A DNA stretch of 10,849 nt from NCBI GenBank assembly GCA_012032065.1, contig JAAURV010000075.1:1-10849 (forward strand), written 5' to 3'. Of the stretch, positions 1-6,590 are shown piece by piece. The notes beneath the pieces were generated by a model. That model did no database searches. It saw nothing but the letters and a program-made list of their open reading frames with translations, and had not been told where the DNA came from. Made by a program: the position numbers and the translations under genes. The stretch's first letter is position 1. Every line of letters begins with the position of its first letter. This DNA is from Hyphomicrobiales bacterium (lineage in GTDB: Bacteria; Pseudomonadota; Alphaproteobacteria; Rhizobiales; Aestuariivirgaceae).

Positions 1-375
1 GCCAGCCAGATGATGCGCCCTCAGCTTCTCGCCTGGCAGGAAACCTGCAAACAGCACGATGAAGAGCGGCCACAGATAGGCGATCAGGCTTACCTCCACG
101 ATGGGCGCATTCTGCACCGCCATGAAATACAGGAAATGCGCGCCGAAGAGGCCTGCCACGTTGTGGACCCACACGACAGGCGAATGCTGCAGCAATACGC
201 GCGCCGCACCTGGGCGAAACGGCCAACTGGCTACGCCCGCAAGCCCGCCGATTAGAAAACTCATGCCGGTGAGCTGAAGTGGCGGAATGTCGCCCGCGAG
301 CTTTGAGAAAAATGCAAGCACGCCCCACATCAGAACGGCGGTGAAGCCGATCAGGGTTGCCGTGGTTTTTGACAT
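1..375 (-). CDS. EamA/DMT-family exporter, YddG-like (partial, N-terminal part)
   Basis: This is the first 125 codons of an inner-membrane drug/metabolite transporter; the gene runs off the left edge of the window. I translated it by hand from the ATG complementary to 373-375. The protein starts MSKTTATLIGFTAVLMWG and shows hydrophobic segments at about residues 5-25, 37-52, 68-88 and 93-112, the usual EamA spacing of short loops. The stretch AYLWPLFIVLFAG (about residues 99-111) resembles the NYLWP segment of the aromatic amino-acid exporter YddG, so export of an amino acid or similar metabolite is the best guess, but substrate cannot be read from this fragment. An AGGA ribosome-binding site (complement of 382-385) lies 6 nt before the start. 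It is divergent from the MGMT-like gene at 442 and shares the 66-nt gap with it. A paralogous family member sits at 919-1821. Confidence is high for the family and low for the substrate. Confidence 0.85.
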   Translation of the reverse strand, partial: MSKTTATLIGFTAVLMWGVLAFFSKLAGDIPPLQLTGMSFLIGGLAGVASWPFRPGAARVLLQHSPVVWVHNVAGLFGAHFLYFMAVQNAPIVEVSLIAYLWPLFIVLFAGFLPGEKLRAHHLAG

Positions 376-397
376 GGCTCGTCCTGCTGACAATAAC
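369..397 (+). promoter_or_regulatory. Candidate sigma70 promoter for the MGMT-like gene
   Basis: A perfect -35 hexamer TTGACA (369-374) is followed after 17 nt by AATAAC (392-397), which matches 4 of 6 bases of the -10 consensus. Transcription would start near 404, giving a leader of about 38 nt before the ATG at 442. The -35 box overlaps the start codon of the divergent EamA gene. This is a sequence match only. The -10 lacks the conserved final T, so strength is uncertain. Confidence 0.45.
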
Positions 398-419
398 TGT
401 CACGGTACTGCGGGACAGT
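388..419. promoter_or_regulatory. Overlapping inverted repeats, possible operator
   Basis: Two perfect inverted repeats share a half-site in the divergent gap: TGACA-N5-TGTCA (388-402) and ACTGTC-N12-GACAGT (396-419). A further GACAG lies at 425-429, 11 nt (about one helical turn) from the GACAG at 414-418. The first repeat overlaps the candidate -10 box of the rightward promoter, a typical position for a repressor site. Short repeats like these can arise by chance, and I do not recognise them as the site of a named regulator. Confidence 0.3.
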
Positions 420-441
420 GCGGCGACAGCGGAGATGAACT

Positions 442-915
442 ATGGCCATGTCAGCAATCGAGAAACTACGCAAGCCCCAGAAGGCTCAGATCGTGCATAC
501 CCTGCCCGAGCGCGTGGCCCATTGGGGGCCGCCCGGCGCCAGTATGGTGATCTCGACTCCGGCCGAGATCGATGAGCTTGTCGCGACCATTCCCAAGGGC
601 GGGATCGCGACAGTTAACACATTGCGCGACGTCTTGGCGAAACGCCACAGGACAACCATCACCTGTCCTGTGACGACAGGGATCTTCCTCGGCATCGCCG
701 CCAAGGCCGCAGCCGAAATGGAGATGATGGGTGCAAAGCGCGTAACGCCATGGTGGCGGGTCATCAAGTCGGATGGCAAGCTCAACGAAAAGATGCCGGG
801 TGGCTTGGCCGAACATCGCAAGCGCCTCGAAGCCGAAGGCATCAAGGTGGTAAGATCAGGAAAGTCGGCTCTGGTGGTTGAGGCTTTCGAAAAGCGGATT
901 GCCAAGCTGAAGTAA
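442..915 (+). CDS. MGMT-family (ATL-like) DNA-binding protein lacking the acceptor cysteine
   Basis: The product is a 157-residue cytosolic protein resembling the DNA-binding domain of O6-alkylguanine-DNA alkyltransferases. Evidence is the IPKGGIAT segment (residues 50-57, compare IPxGxVxTY), then TPWWRVIKSDGKL (102-114), matching the PCHRVIxSDGxL active-site region, and the closing EHRKRLEAEGI (124-134). The alkyl-acceptor Cys of PCHR is Trp here (P103-W-W-R-V107), so direct dealkylation is not expected. Alkyltransferase-like (ATL) proteins have PWHR and flag alkylated bases for nucleotide excision repair; a comparable DNA-lesion or structure-binding role is an inference. The only Cys is Cys75 in TCPVTTGIF, near where the recognition helix should lie. 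I recall similar unnamed short proteins in rhizobia. GGAG (431-434) lies 7 nt before the chosen ATG; an ATG at 448 is also possible. It ends 3 nt from the convergent transporter gene. Confidence 0.75.
   Translation: MAMSAIEKLRKPQKAQIVHTLPERVAHWGPPGASMVISTPAEIDELVATIPKGGIATVNTLRDVLAKRHRTTITCPVTTGIFLGIAAKAAAEMEMMGAKRVTPWWRVIKSDGKLNEKMPGGLAEHRKRLEAEGIKVVRSGKSALVVEAFEKRIAKLK
646..672. repeat. Perfect 9-bp inverted repeat inside the MGMT-like gene
   Basis: CACAGGACA (646-654) and TGTCCTGTG (664-672) are exact reverse complements separated by 9 nt. The repeat lies within the coding sequence for residues 69-77. Its core GGACA also occurs in the upstream gap at 413-417. It could form an mRNA hairpin or be a protein site, but a repeat of this length can be expected by chance about once in a few windows of this size. 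Confidence 0.5.
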
Positions 916-918
916 CGC

Positions 919-1821
919 CTACCGCATCGCGGTCTTCATCCATCTTTCGCCGAAGATACTGATCAGCACGGCGCTGATGATCACGCCGCCGCCCCAGAAC
1001 GCCGCCGCTTCCGGAGTTTCGCCAACCACGAGCCACGGCCAGAAGGGATTGAGCACGGCGTCAAGCATGACGACGAGCGACAGCGTGATCGCCGGCACCG
1101 ACTTCGCACCCTTGGCATACCAGATGAGCGGAATGGCGAGTTGAACGAGTCCCATCAGCGCCAGCATCGCCACGTGGCGGAGTTCCACAGCATACCCGCC
1201 ACCGGGATGAAACAGAAACCCAATCATTCCCGCGCAAACAAACGACAGCAACCCGCCCACAGCGATTGCCGGGATCATGTCGATACTCCGGTAACGTCTG
1301 AGAACCAGCGTTTGTGCCGCGAAACTCAACGGTACCAGGAGACACACAAGCATGCCAATTGCATTGCCCACCTCGAGTTCGTCATTCGCGATGATGCCCA
1401 CCCCGCCAATCGCCATCAGTGCCGCAATCCACGCCGCGATGCCGGGGCGTTCGCCCGTCACCCATGGGCTCAGGACTCCCGTGAACAGCGGCGACGACGC
1501 GCCGATCACAGAGATTACCGCGGTGCTCACCAGCGTCAGCGAGGTCACATACATGGTGGAGCCGAAAGCGAAGAAACCGGCGGAGAAGGCGAGTGCGGCC
1601 AAAGGCACGCGCCGGAACACGTCCATGGTGTCCCGCCCGTAGACCAGGATCAGATAGATGAAGATCGAAACCGCCGTCCAATAACCGCGCCAGGTGTTGA
1701 GCTGCCAGCCGGATAGCTCCGGCATCAACCGCACGAACAGGCCGGAAAGGCTCCAGCCCAGCGTTGCCAATAATACGAAGGTGATCCCCTTCGCATAACT
1801 CTGATTCGCCGCCCCGCTCAT
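919..1821 (-). CDS. EamA/DMT-family transporter, probably operonic with the DMGDH-like enzyme
   Basis: A complete 300-residue inner-membrane protein of the drug/metabolite transporter superfamily, the usual length for two EamA repeats and about ten membrane helices. It begins MSGAANQSYAKGITFVLLAT, with a first helix rich in small residues containing LGWSLSGLFVRL. The first half ends around the SPWVTGERPG loop (residues about 118-127). The second half carries the matching LVVGETPEAAAFWGGG segment before the last helix, the EamA hallmark of an E-rich loop before the final helix of each repeat. Substrate is not predictable. It starts 12 nt after the stop of the FAD/GcvT dehydrogenase, and I see no good Shine-Dalgarno in that gap, so translation is probably coupled. 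This suggests it moves that enzyme's substrate or product. It converges with the MGMT-like gene, leaving 3 nt between the stops. Confidence 0.88.
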   Translation of the reverse strand: MSGAANQSYAKGITFVLLATLGWSLSGLFVRLMPELSGWQLNTWRGYWTAVSIFIYLILVYGRDTMDVFRRVPLAALAFSAGFFAFGSTMYVTSLTLVSTAVISVIGASSPLFTGVLSPWVTGERPGIAAWIAALMAIGGVGIIANDELEVGNAIGMLVCLLVPLSFAAQTLVLRRYRSIDMIPAIAVGGLLSFVCAGMIGFLFHPGGGYAVELRHVAMLALMGLVQLAIPLIWYAKGAKSVPAITLSLVVMLDAVLNPFWPWLVVGETPEAAAFWGGGVIISAVLISIFGERWMKTAMR

Positions 1822-1833
1822 GCGGAGTTGATA

Positions 1834-4350
1834 CTACGCGCGAAGCGCCTTGTTGTCAGGATCGTAAGGACTCTCCGGAATGACCGTCGCTTCGAACATC
1901 TGGCCCAAAATCTTGATCTCAAGTTCCGTGCCGATGGCCGCGTGTTCCGGCTTAACCATGGCAAGCGCCAGCGATTTGCCCACGCGCCAGCCATAAGCGC
2001 CGTTGGTGGCGCGGCCCACAAGCTTGCCCTTGGCGTAAATCGGCTCGGAGCCGCGGGCGTCGGAATCCTTGTCCGTGACACCGTGGACTTCCAGCGTGAC
2101 GAAATTCCAGTTGATGCCCTTCTCGCGGCCTGCGACCAGCGCGTCGCGGCCAACGAACTGGCCCTTGTTGGGATGCACAAACCGGTCGAGGCCCGACTCA
2201 TAGGCCGAATACTCAATCGAAAGCTCGCGCGGGATCAATCGGTAGCTCTTCTCAACCGACAGCGACGACATCGCCTTGATACCGTAAGGCTTGATGCCGA
2301 ATTCCTTGCCTGCCTCCATCAGATGATCGAACAGCGCTACTTGCTGTTCGATCGGGTGGTGAAACTCCCAGCCAAGTTCGCCCACGAAATTCACACGCTT
2401 GGCCCAGGCAGTCGTCGTGCCGACGCTGATCTGTTTTCCCGAAAGCCAGGGGAACGCCGCGTTCGAAAGATCTGCATCGGTGAGCTTCTGCAAAACCTTG
2501 CGGCTGTTGGGGCCGGCGAGCACGAGCACGCCGAGTTGCGTGGTGACCGCTTGCATCTGCACGCTGCCGTCGCCGGGCAACGCTTTCCTCAGATAGTCAT
2601 GGTCATGCCGTTCGAAAGCACCGGCGGAAACCAGATAGTAGCGGCCTTCGGCGACTTTGAAGACCGTGAACTCCGCGCGCACGCCGCCGCGCGGCGTTAG
2701 CATATGACAGAGCGCCAAACGGCCCACCTTCTTCGGCAGCTTGTTGGCGAGAAGCCCATCGAGCCATGCTTCAGCGCCAGGGCCGGTGATGAAACACTTG
2801 GCGAAGGCCGACATGTCCTGGAGAGCGACATTCTCCATCACGTTCCGGCATTCCTCGCCGATGAACTTGAAATAATTCGAGCGCCGGAACGACCACTTTT
2901 CCTTGATCTTGCCATCCGCATCGGGCGCCGCATGATTGTGACTGGTGAGCACATCGGGGCTCGCGAGTTCCTTCTTCGAAAGCCCGTATCCCTTGGGCGC
3001 GAACCAGCCCGGCCGCTCCCAGCCGTAAACCGAGCCGAACACCGCGCCCAAATCCTTCATGCGCTCGTAGCACGGCGTGCGCTTCAACGGCCGTGCTGCC
3101 ACGCGCTCCTCATCGGGATAATGCGGCGTGAACACATTTGCATAAGCTTCTTCGTTCTTGGTCTTGAGGTAGCCGCGCGTCGCGTAAGGCCCGAAGCGGC
3201 GCGGATCGACGCCCATCATGTCGATCGTCGGCTCGCCATCGACGATCCACTCCGCCAATTGCCAGCCGGCGCCGCCCGCGGCCGTGACACCAAACGAGTG
3301 ACCTTCATTGAGCCAGAAATTCTTCTTGTCCCACGCAGGACCAATGATCGGCGAGCCATCGGGTGTGTATGCAATCGCGCCGTTATAGACCTTCTTGATC
3401 CCCACTTCGCCAAACGCAGGTACACGGGTGATCGCGGTTTCGATATGCGGCGCGAGCCGGTCCAGATCTTCCTGGAAGAGTTCGTACTCGCTCGCATCCG
3501 AAGGCCCATCCATGTAGCAGCATGGCGCCCCATGCTCGTAAGGCCCGAGCAGCAGCCCGCCATTTTCCTCACGCATGTACCAGGAGGAATCCGCCTCGCG
3601 CAGCACGCCCATTTCAGGAAGCCCCTTCGCCTGCCGCTCCTTGATCAGCGGATGCGGCTCGGTGACGATGTATTGGTGCTCGACCGGAATCACCGGAATA
3701 TCGAGTCCAACCATCGCGCCGGTCTTGCGCGCAAAGTTGCCGGAGCAAGAAATCACGTGCTCGCAAGCGATCTCGCCCTTGTCCGTCTTCACCACCCACT
3801 CGCCAATCGGCTTCTGATCGATGCCGGTAACGACAGTGTTGCGATAGATTTCAGCACCGCGTGCGCGCGCACCCTTCGCCAGCGCCTGCGTCAGATCGGC
3901 CGGTTGAATGTAACCGTCATCGGGATGCTGGATGGCGCCGAGCAGCCCGCCGGTTTCGCAAAGCGGCCAGACCTCCTTCAGTTGCGCCGGCGTAAGCATG
4001 TTGACCTTGACACCAATCGTCTCGGCCACGCCCGCGTAATACATGAACTCGTCCCAACGGTCCTTGGTGCGCGCAAGCCGGATGTTGGAGCACGTCTTGA
4101 AGCCGACATTCTGCCCCGTCTCGGATTCCAACTCCCCGTAAAGCTTTACCGAGTACTTATGAATCTGCCCGACCGAATAGGAGAGATTGAACAGCGGCAG
4201 AAGCCCCGCCGCATGCCAAGTCGAGCCGGACGTCAGTTCCTTGCGCTCGATCAGCACCACTTCGCTCCAGCCCTTCTTGGCGAGGTGATAAAGCGTCGAT
4301 ACGCCGACAACACCTCCGCCGATGATAACGGCACGGGCATGGCTCTTCAT
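1834..4350 (-). CDS. FAD-dependent dimethylglycine/sarcosine dehydrogenase-type enzyme with GcvT domain
   Basis: An 838-residue flavoenzyme that would oxidatively remove an N-methyl group and pass the one-carbon unit to tetrahydrofolate. Residues 7-35 form an FAD Rossmann fold (GGGVVG at 11-16, acidic Glu35 ending strand 2). STWHAAGL (43-50) matches the DMGDH/SARDH motif in which the His (His46) links covalently to FAD. The DAO domain fills the first half, followed by a linker with GWERPGWFAPKGYG. The C-terminal half is a GcvT/aminomethyltransferase fold, with the telltale SGLDRFVHPNKGQFVGRDAL and NGAYGWRVGKSLALAMV. The length fits DMGDH-type enzymes. Dimethylglycine is the default substrate; sarcosine or 4-methylaminobutyrate oxidases are look-alikes. 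The ATG at 4350 is chosen because GAGGGG lies 6 nt upstream; an in-frame start at 4386 would add 12 residues without family support. A transporter gene follows after 12 nt. Confidence 0.88.
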   Translation of the reverse strand: MKSHARAVIIGGGVVGVSTLYHLAKKGWSEVVLIERKELTSGSTWHAAGLLPLFNLSYSVGQIHKYSVKLYGELESETGQNVGFKTCSNIRLARTKDRWDEFMYYAGVAETIGVKVNMLTPAQLKEVWPLCETGGLLGAIQHPDDGYIQPADLTQALAKGARARGAEIYRNTVVTGIDQKPIGEWVVKTDKGEIACEHVISCSGNFARKTGAMVGLDIPVIPVEHQYIVTEPHPLIKERQAKGLPEMGVLREADSSWYMREENGGLLLGPYEHGAPCCYMDGPSDASEYELFQEDLDRLAPHIETAITRVPAFGEVGIKKVYNGAIAYTPDGSPIIGPAWDKKNFWLNEGHSFGVTAAGGAGWQLAEWIVDGEPTIDMMGVDPRRFGPYATRGYLKTKNEEAYANVFTPHYPDEERVAARPLKRTPCYERMKDLGAVFGSVYGWERPGWFAPKGYGLSKKELASPDVLTSHNHAAPDADGKIKEKWSFRRSNYFKFIGEECRNVMENVALQDMSAFAKCFITGPGAEAWLDGLLANKLPKKVGRLALCHMLTPRGGVRAEFTVFKVAEGRYYLVSAGAFERHDHDYLRKALPGDGSVQMQAVTTQLGVLVLAGPNSRKVLQKLTDADLSNAAFPWLSGKQISVGTTTAWAKRVNFVGELGWEFHHPIEQQVALFDHLMEAGKEFGIKPYGIKAMSSLSVEKSYRLIPRELSIEYSAYESGLDRFVHPNKGQFVGRDALVAGREKGINWNFVTLEVHGVTDKDSDARGSEPIYAKGKLVGRATNGAYGWRVGKSLALAMVKPEHAAIGTELEIKILGQMFEATVIPESPYDPDNKALRA

Positions 4351-4436
4351 GGTTTTCCCCTCAGGACTTTCGTTTCGCGCCACCATAGTTAGCAGATTTC
4401 ACCGCATGTGAGGGGGAGCGACTTTGGGCGGCGGGA
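4351..4436 (-). other. Short gap between the GNAT and dehydrogenase genes
   Basis: This 86-nt gap separates two genes read on the minus strand. It contains the GAGGGG ribosome-binding site of the dehydrogenase (complement of 4357-4362 region). I see neither a hairpin followed by a T run nor a convincing -35/-10 pair, so read-through from the mob operon is possible. Confidence 0.5.
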
Positions 4437-4880
4437 TTACGACACGGCCTTGGCGAAATGAACCGTGGCGCCGCCGTCCGGCAGCGCCGTTCGCGCGGTT
4501 TCGCGGTAACCCCGGCGGAAATAGTAGGCGACATTCCCGGCAAATGCCGCGTTGGTGTAAAGCCTCACTTCCTCGAATCCGGCCTCCCTCGCCACCTGCT
4601 CGGCATGCGCGAGAAGCCGCGCGCCGAAGCCCTTCCCCTGAGCGCTCTCAGCGACCGCGAGATTCTCAACAATCAGATGATCGCCCGCCGGGATCATCTC
4701 GATGAGGGCAACAAGCTCGCCGCCTTCCTCGATCAGGTCAATCCAGTGACCGCGGACAGCCTTATCGTAGTCGGCCGTCATCGGCTTGGGCTCGCGCCCG
4801 ATGAACGGTGTCCACTTGGCATAAACCTTCCGCGTCAGATCGCGAATGGCGGCTGCATCTTGGGGGCCGGCACGTCTCAC
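4437..4880 (-). CDS. GNAT-family N-acetyltransferase
   Basis: A 147-residue single-domain acetyltransferase that would move an acetyl group from acetyl-CoA to an amine; the acceptor is unknown. The N-terminus (RRAGPQDAAAIRDLTRKVY) is the standard GNAT beta1-alpha1 opening. Strand beta4 (LIVENLAVAES, about residues 68-78) leads into the acetyl-CoA pyrophosphate loop QGKGFG (80-85), and YYFRRGYRET (about 118-127) is the usual beta6/alpha4 ending. The segment WTPFIGREPKPM (23-34) recurs in a common proteobacterial GNAT subgroup. The start is GTG (complement of 4878-4880), overlapping the stop of the DUF924 gene as GTGA; no ATG fits, since the next Met (residue 34) would cut off the first strand and helix. 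It is the last gene of the overlapping mobA-mobB-DUF924 run, 86 nt before the dehydrogenase gene, with no clear terminator between. Confidence 0.87.
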   Translation of the reverse strand: MRRAGPQDAAAIRDLTRKVYAKWTPFIGREPKPMTADYDKAVRGHWIDLIEEGGELVALIEMIPAGDHLIVENLAVAESAQGKGFGARLLAHAEQVAREAGFEEVRLYTNAAFAGNVAYYFRRGYRETARTALPDGGATVHFAKAVS

Positions 4881-5413
4881 CCCGCAAACCCGCCCGATCT
4901 CAGAAACGCAATCTCCTCAGGTGTCGACTTCCGCCCCAGCACCGCATTGCGATGCGGGAAGCGTCCGAACTTCGCGATGATGTCGAGATGCAGCTTGGCC
5001 CAATGGGCCATGTCGTAAAGACCCATCGTGCCGAAAAGCGCGACACAACGATGCTGCGCATCGAGGTCTTCCGCATGCTCGAATGGCATCAGGAGCCAGC
5101 GCGCCCTGGGCGGCGGCAGATTCTGGTGATAGCCCTTGCCGATCCACTGACGCGCCAGCGACAGCGACTTGGCATCGGCGGCAAAGGCGAGCGGCGAGCC
5201 GCGATGAATGTTGCGCGACACCTGATCGAGCAACAGCACGAGGCCGAGCGCGCCTTGCGGTGTATCGCCCCAGTGATCGTAGTGTCCGAGCCGCGCCTCT
5301 TTCAGCGCCGCGCCGAAGCGAACCGCAAGCGCCCCGTCAAATGCCGCGTTCTTTGTGAACCAGCGCTCTTCTCCGGCTTCGTGCCAGAAGCGGACCATGC
5401 ATTCAGGTTTCAT
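4877..5413 (-). CDS. DUF924-family protein
   Basis: A 178-residue cytosolic, mostly helical protein of the DUF924 family, whose biochemical function is not established to my knowledge. Recognition rests on several conserved blocks in order: FWHEAGEERWFTKNAAFD near the N-terminus (residues 9-26), WGDTPQGALGLVLLLDQVSR (about 48-67) followed by NIHRG, then LLMPFEHAEDLDAQ (about 106-119) with its conserved acidic and His residues. Length matches the family. There is no signal peptide or membrane helix. The ATG (complement of 5411-5413) overlaps the mobB stop as ATGA, and its own stop overlaps the GTG of the GNAT gene, so it is translated in tight coupling with molybdenum-cofactor genes. That coupling is suggestive, not proof, of a shared role. 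A later start at Met6 is possible but would lose the overlap. Confidence 0.88.
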   Translation of the reverse strand: MKPECMVRFWHEAGEERWFTKNAAFDGALAVRFGAALKEARLGHYDHWGDTPQGALGLVLLLDQVSRNIHRGSPLAFAADAKSLSLARQWIGKGYHQNLPPPRARWLLMPFEHAEDLDAQHRCVALFGTMGLYDMAHWAKLHLDIIAKFGRFPHRNAVLGRKSTPEEIAFLRSGGFAG

Positions 5414-5907
5414 GCGAGTCTCTTATGCTTCTCGATGAAATCGGCAAGCGCTGTCACATCGTCGCGATCGAACACCGGAACCGGCGCATTCGCAACCGCA
5501 CCGTTCGCAGCAATGGCAACGACAGTCGGGTCGTCACCCGCCAATTTCGGATGATCGAGCGTCAAATTGCGCACTTCGATCTTGTCGTGATTGTCGCGCT
5601 TGTAACCCTCGACGATTACCAGATCGCAAGGCCCAAGCTTCGCCAGCACATCGTCGAGCGACGGCTCCGCATCTCCCCTCGCCTCATGAATGATCGCCCA
5701 GCGCGAAGCGGATACGACGGCAACTTCACTTGCTCCCGCCTGGCGATGCCGGAAACTGTCGCGCCCCTCGTGATCGATGTCGAAGGAATGATGCGCATGC
5801 TTGACCGTCGAAATCCGATGCCCGCGCGACGTGAGAACCGCCACGAGCTTTTCGACAAGCGTCGTCTTCCCCGCATTCTTGAATCCCGCGACTCCAATGA
5901 CTTTCAT
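5410..5907 (-). CDS. mobB: Molybdopterin-guanine dinucleotide biosynthesis adaptor protein MobB
   Basis: A 165-residue P-loop GTP-binding protein that assists MobA in forming the guanine dinucleotide form of the molybdenum cofactor in the cytosol. It opens MKVIGVAGFKNAGKTT, where GFKNAGKT (residues 8-15) is the Walker A loop typical of MobB. HAHHSFDIDHEGRDSFRHR (about 38-56) and LVIVEGYKRDNHDKIEVRN (about 95-113, with the family EGYK signature) complete the match. Length is normal for MobB. A GGAG ribosome-binding site lies about 8 nt before the ATG. The gene overlaps mobA upstream (ATGA at 5907-5904) and the DUF924 gene downstream (ATGA at 5413-5410). MobB is accessory rather than essential in E. 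coli; its retention next to mobA suggests that bis-MGD enzymes are present in the genome. Confidence 0.93.
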   Translation of the reverse strand: MKVIGVAGFKNAGKTTLVEKLVAVLTSRGHRISTVKHAHHSFDIDHEGRDSFRHRQAGASEVAVVSASRWAIIHEARGDAEPSLDDVLAKLGPCDLVIVEGYKRDNHDKIEVRNLTLDHPKLAGDDPTVVAIAANGAVANAPVPVFDRDDVTALADFIEKHKRLA

Positions 5908-6503
5908 AACCCGAACTCCGCCGCGATTCGCCGCGCCTCCGTTAGATCGTCCGGCGTATTAATGTTGAGAAAGGGATCGTAGGGCCGATCCGGCCAAGTG
6001 ACTACCGCCGCGCCCGCAAGCCTCACCCAGTCCTGCACGCGGAACAATCCATCGCGATCGATCGCTCGATCCAGCGCTTCGAGCAAACTGCTTGCCCATA
6101 GTCCCGTAAGAAAATGGATTTGATCTCCGGACTCAGCCACAGCCGCGTGGGCCTTCCATGCCTGTTTCAGCCGCTCGCCTAGATCGTCCGGAAGAAATGG
6201 CGTGTCGGAAGGCACGGTCAGCACCGCATCGAAACCCTTGTCTTGCGCATGCATCAAGCTGCGATGCAGCCCGGCCAGCGGTGTGCGCACGGTTTTGAGC
6301 TCATCTTCGATGACTTCGAAACCCGCCGCTTCAAATGCGCCCCGTCCCTCATTCGCATTGATCACAACCTCATCGGCAATACCGCGCAGCACTTCCGCTT
6401 CGCGATCCAGAATGCTGCGCCCGCCAATGTCGAGAAACGCCTTGATTTCGCCGCCCAACCGCAACGCAGCACCACCTGCGACAATGACGGCCAGCGTCTT
6501 CAT
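5904..6503 (-). CDS. mobA: Molybdenum cofactor guanylyltransferase MobA
   Basis: A 199-residue nucleotidyltransferase that links GMP from GTP to molybdopterin. The N-terminal nucleotide-binding signature is VAGGAALRLGG (residues 8-18) followed by Lys21; this is a looser form of the usual LAGGxSxRMGGxDK motif, with Ile20 where Asp is typical. TVPSDTPFLPDDL (about 96-108) supplies the metal-binding Asp region, and DPFLNINTPDDL (about 177-188) matches the C-terminal NINTPEDL hallmark. Because of the degenerate first motif I name it from the whole pattern plus its 4-nt overlap with mobB. A MobA-like transferase for CTP (MocA) is less likely given the mobB partner. The ATG (complement of 6501-6503) has only a weak Shine-Dalgarno. 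It heads the mobA-mobB-DUF924-GNAT run and is divergent from the tusA-like gene. Confidence 0.87.
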   Translation of the reverse strand: MKTLAVIVAGGAALRLGGEIKAFLDIGGRSILDREAEVLRGIADEVVINANEGRGAFEAAGFEVIEDELKTVRTPLAGLHRSLMHAQDKGFDAVLTVPSDTPFLPDDLGERLKQAWKAHAAVAESGDQIHFLTGLWASSLLEALDRAIDRDGLFRVQDWVRLAGAAVVTWPDRPYDPFLNINTPDDLTEARRIAAEFGL

Positions 6504-6590
6504 GCCTGCTCAAAAATTCCCGCTTTGGACAAGAGTTCCGACACCGTGTAACTCCCGGGGTGATTGCCTTTGCCGCCTTATAGCCGAAGC
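6504..6590. promoter_or_regulatory. Divergent promoter region between mobA and the tusA-like gene
   Basis: The 87-nt gap must hold the starts for both directions. On the plus strand, TTGGAC (6525-6530), then 16 nt, then TGTAAC (6547-6552) is one weak promoter candidate. Another is TATAGC (6579-6584), placed so that transcription would begin at or next to the ATG at 6591, which would make a leaderless mRNA; no -35 match supports it. No convincing leftward promoter was found. No riboswitch-like fold was recognised, although the gap is too short for a Moco riboswitch in any case. Confidence 0.3.

Noticed and set aside
10..255. Plus-strand open frame at the left edge
   Set aside because: The complementary strand encodes hydrophobic EamA helices with a proper start and ribosome-binding site; the plus-strand product is a charged shadow.
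1141..1716. 191-codon plus-strand open frame within the second transporter gene
   Set aside because: It is extremely rich in His, Arg and Gln with no domain; the minus strand encodes a complete ten-helix transporter.
2704..4392. A 562-codon plus-strand open frame opposite the dehydrogenase gene, with a 290-codon frame at 1828-2700 continuing it
   Set aside because: Both translate to Arg/His/Leu-rich sequence with no recognisable domain. They mirror a strongly conserved minus-strand gene, and long antisense frames are expected in GC-rich DNA with biased third positions.
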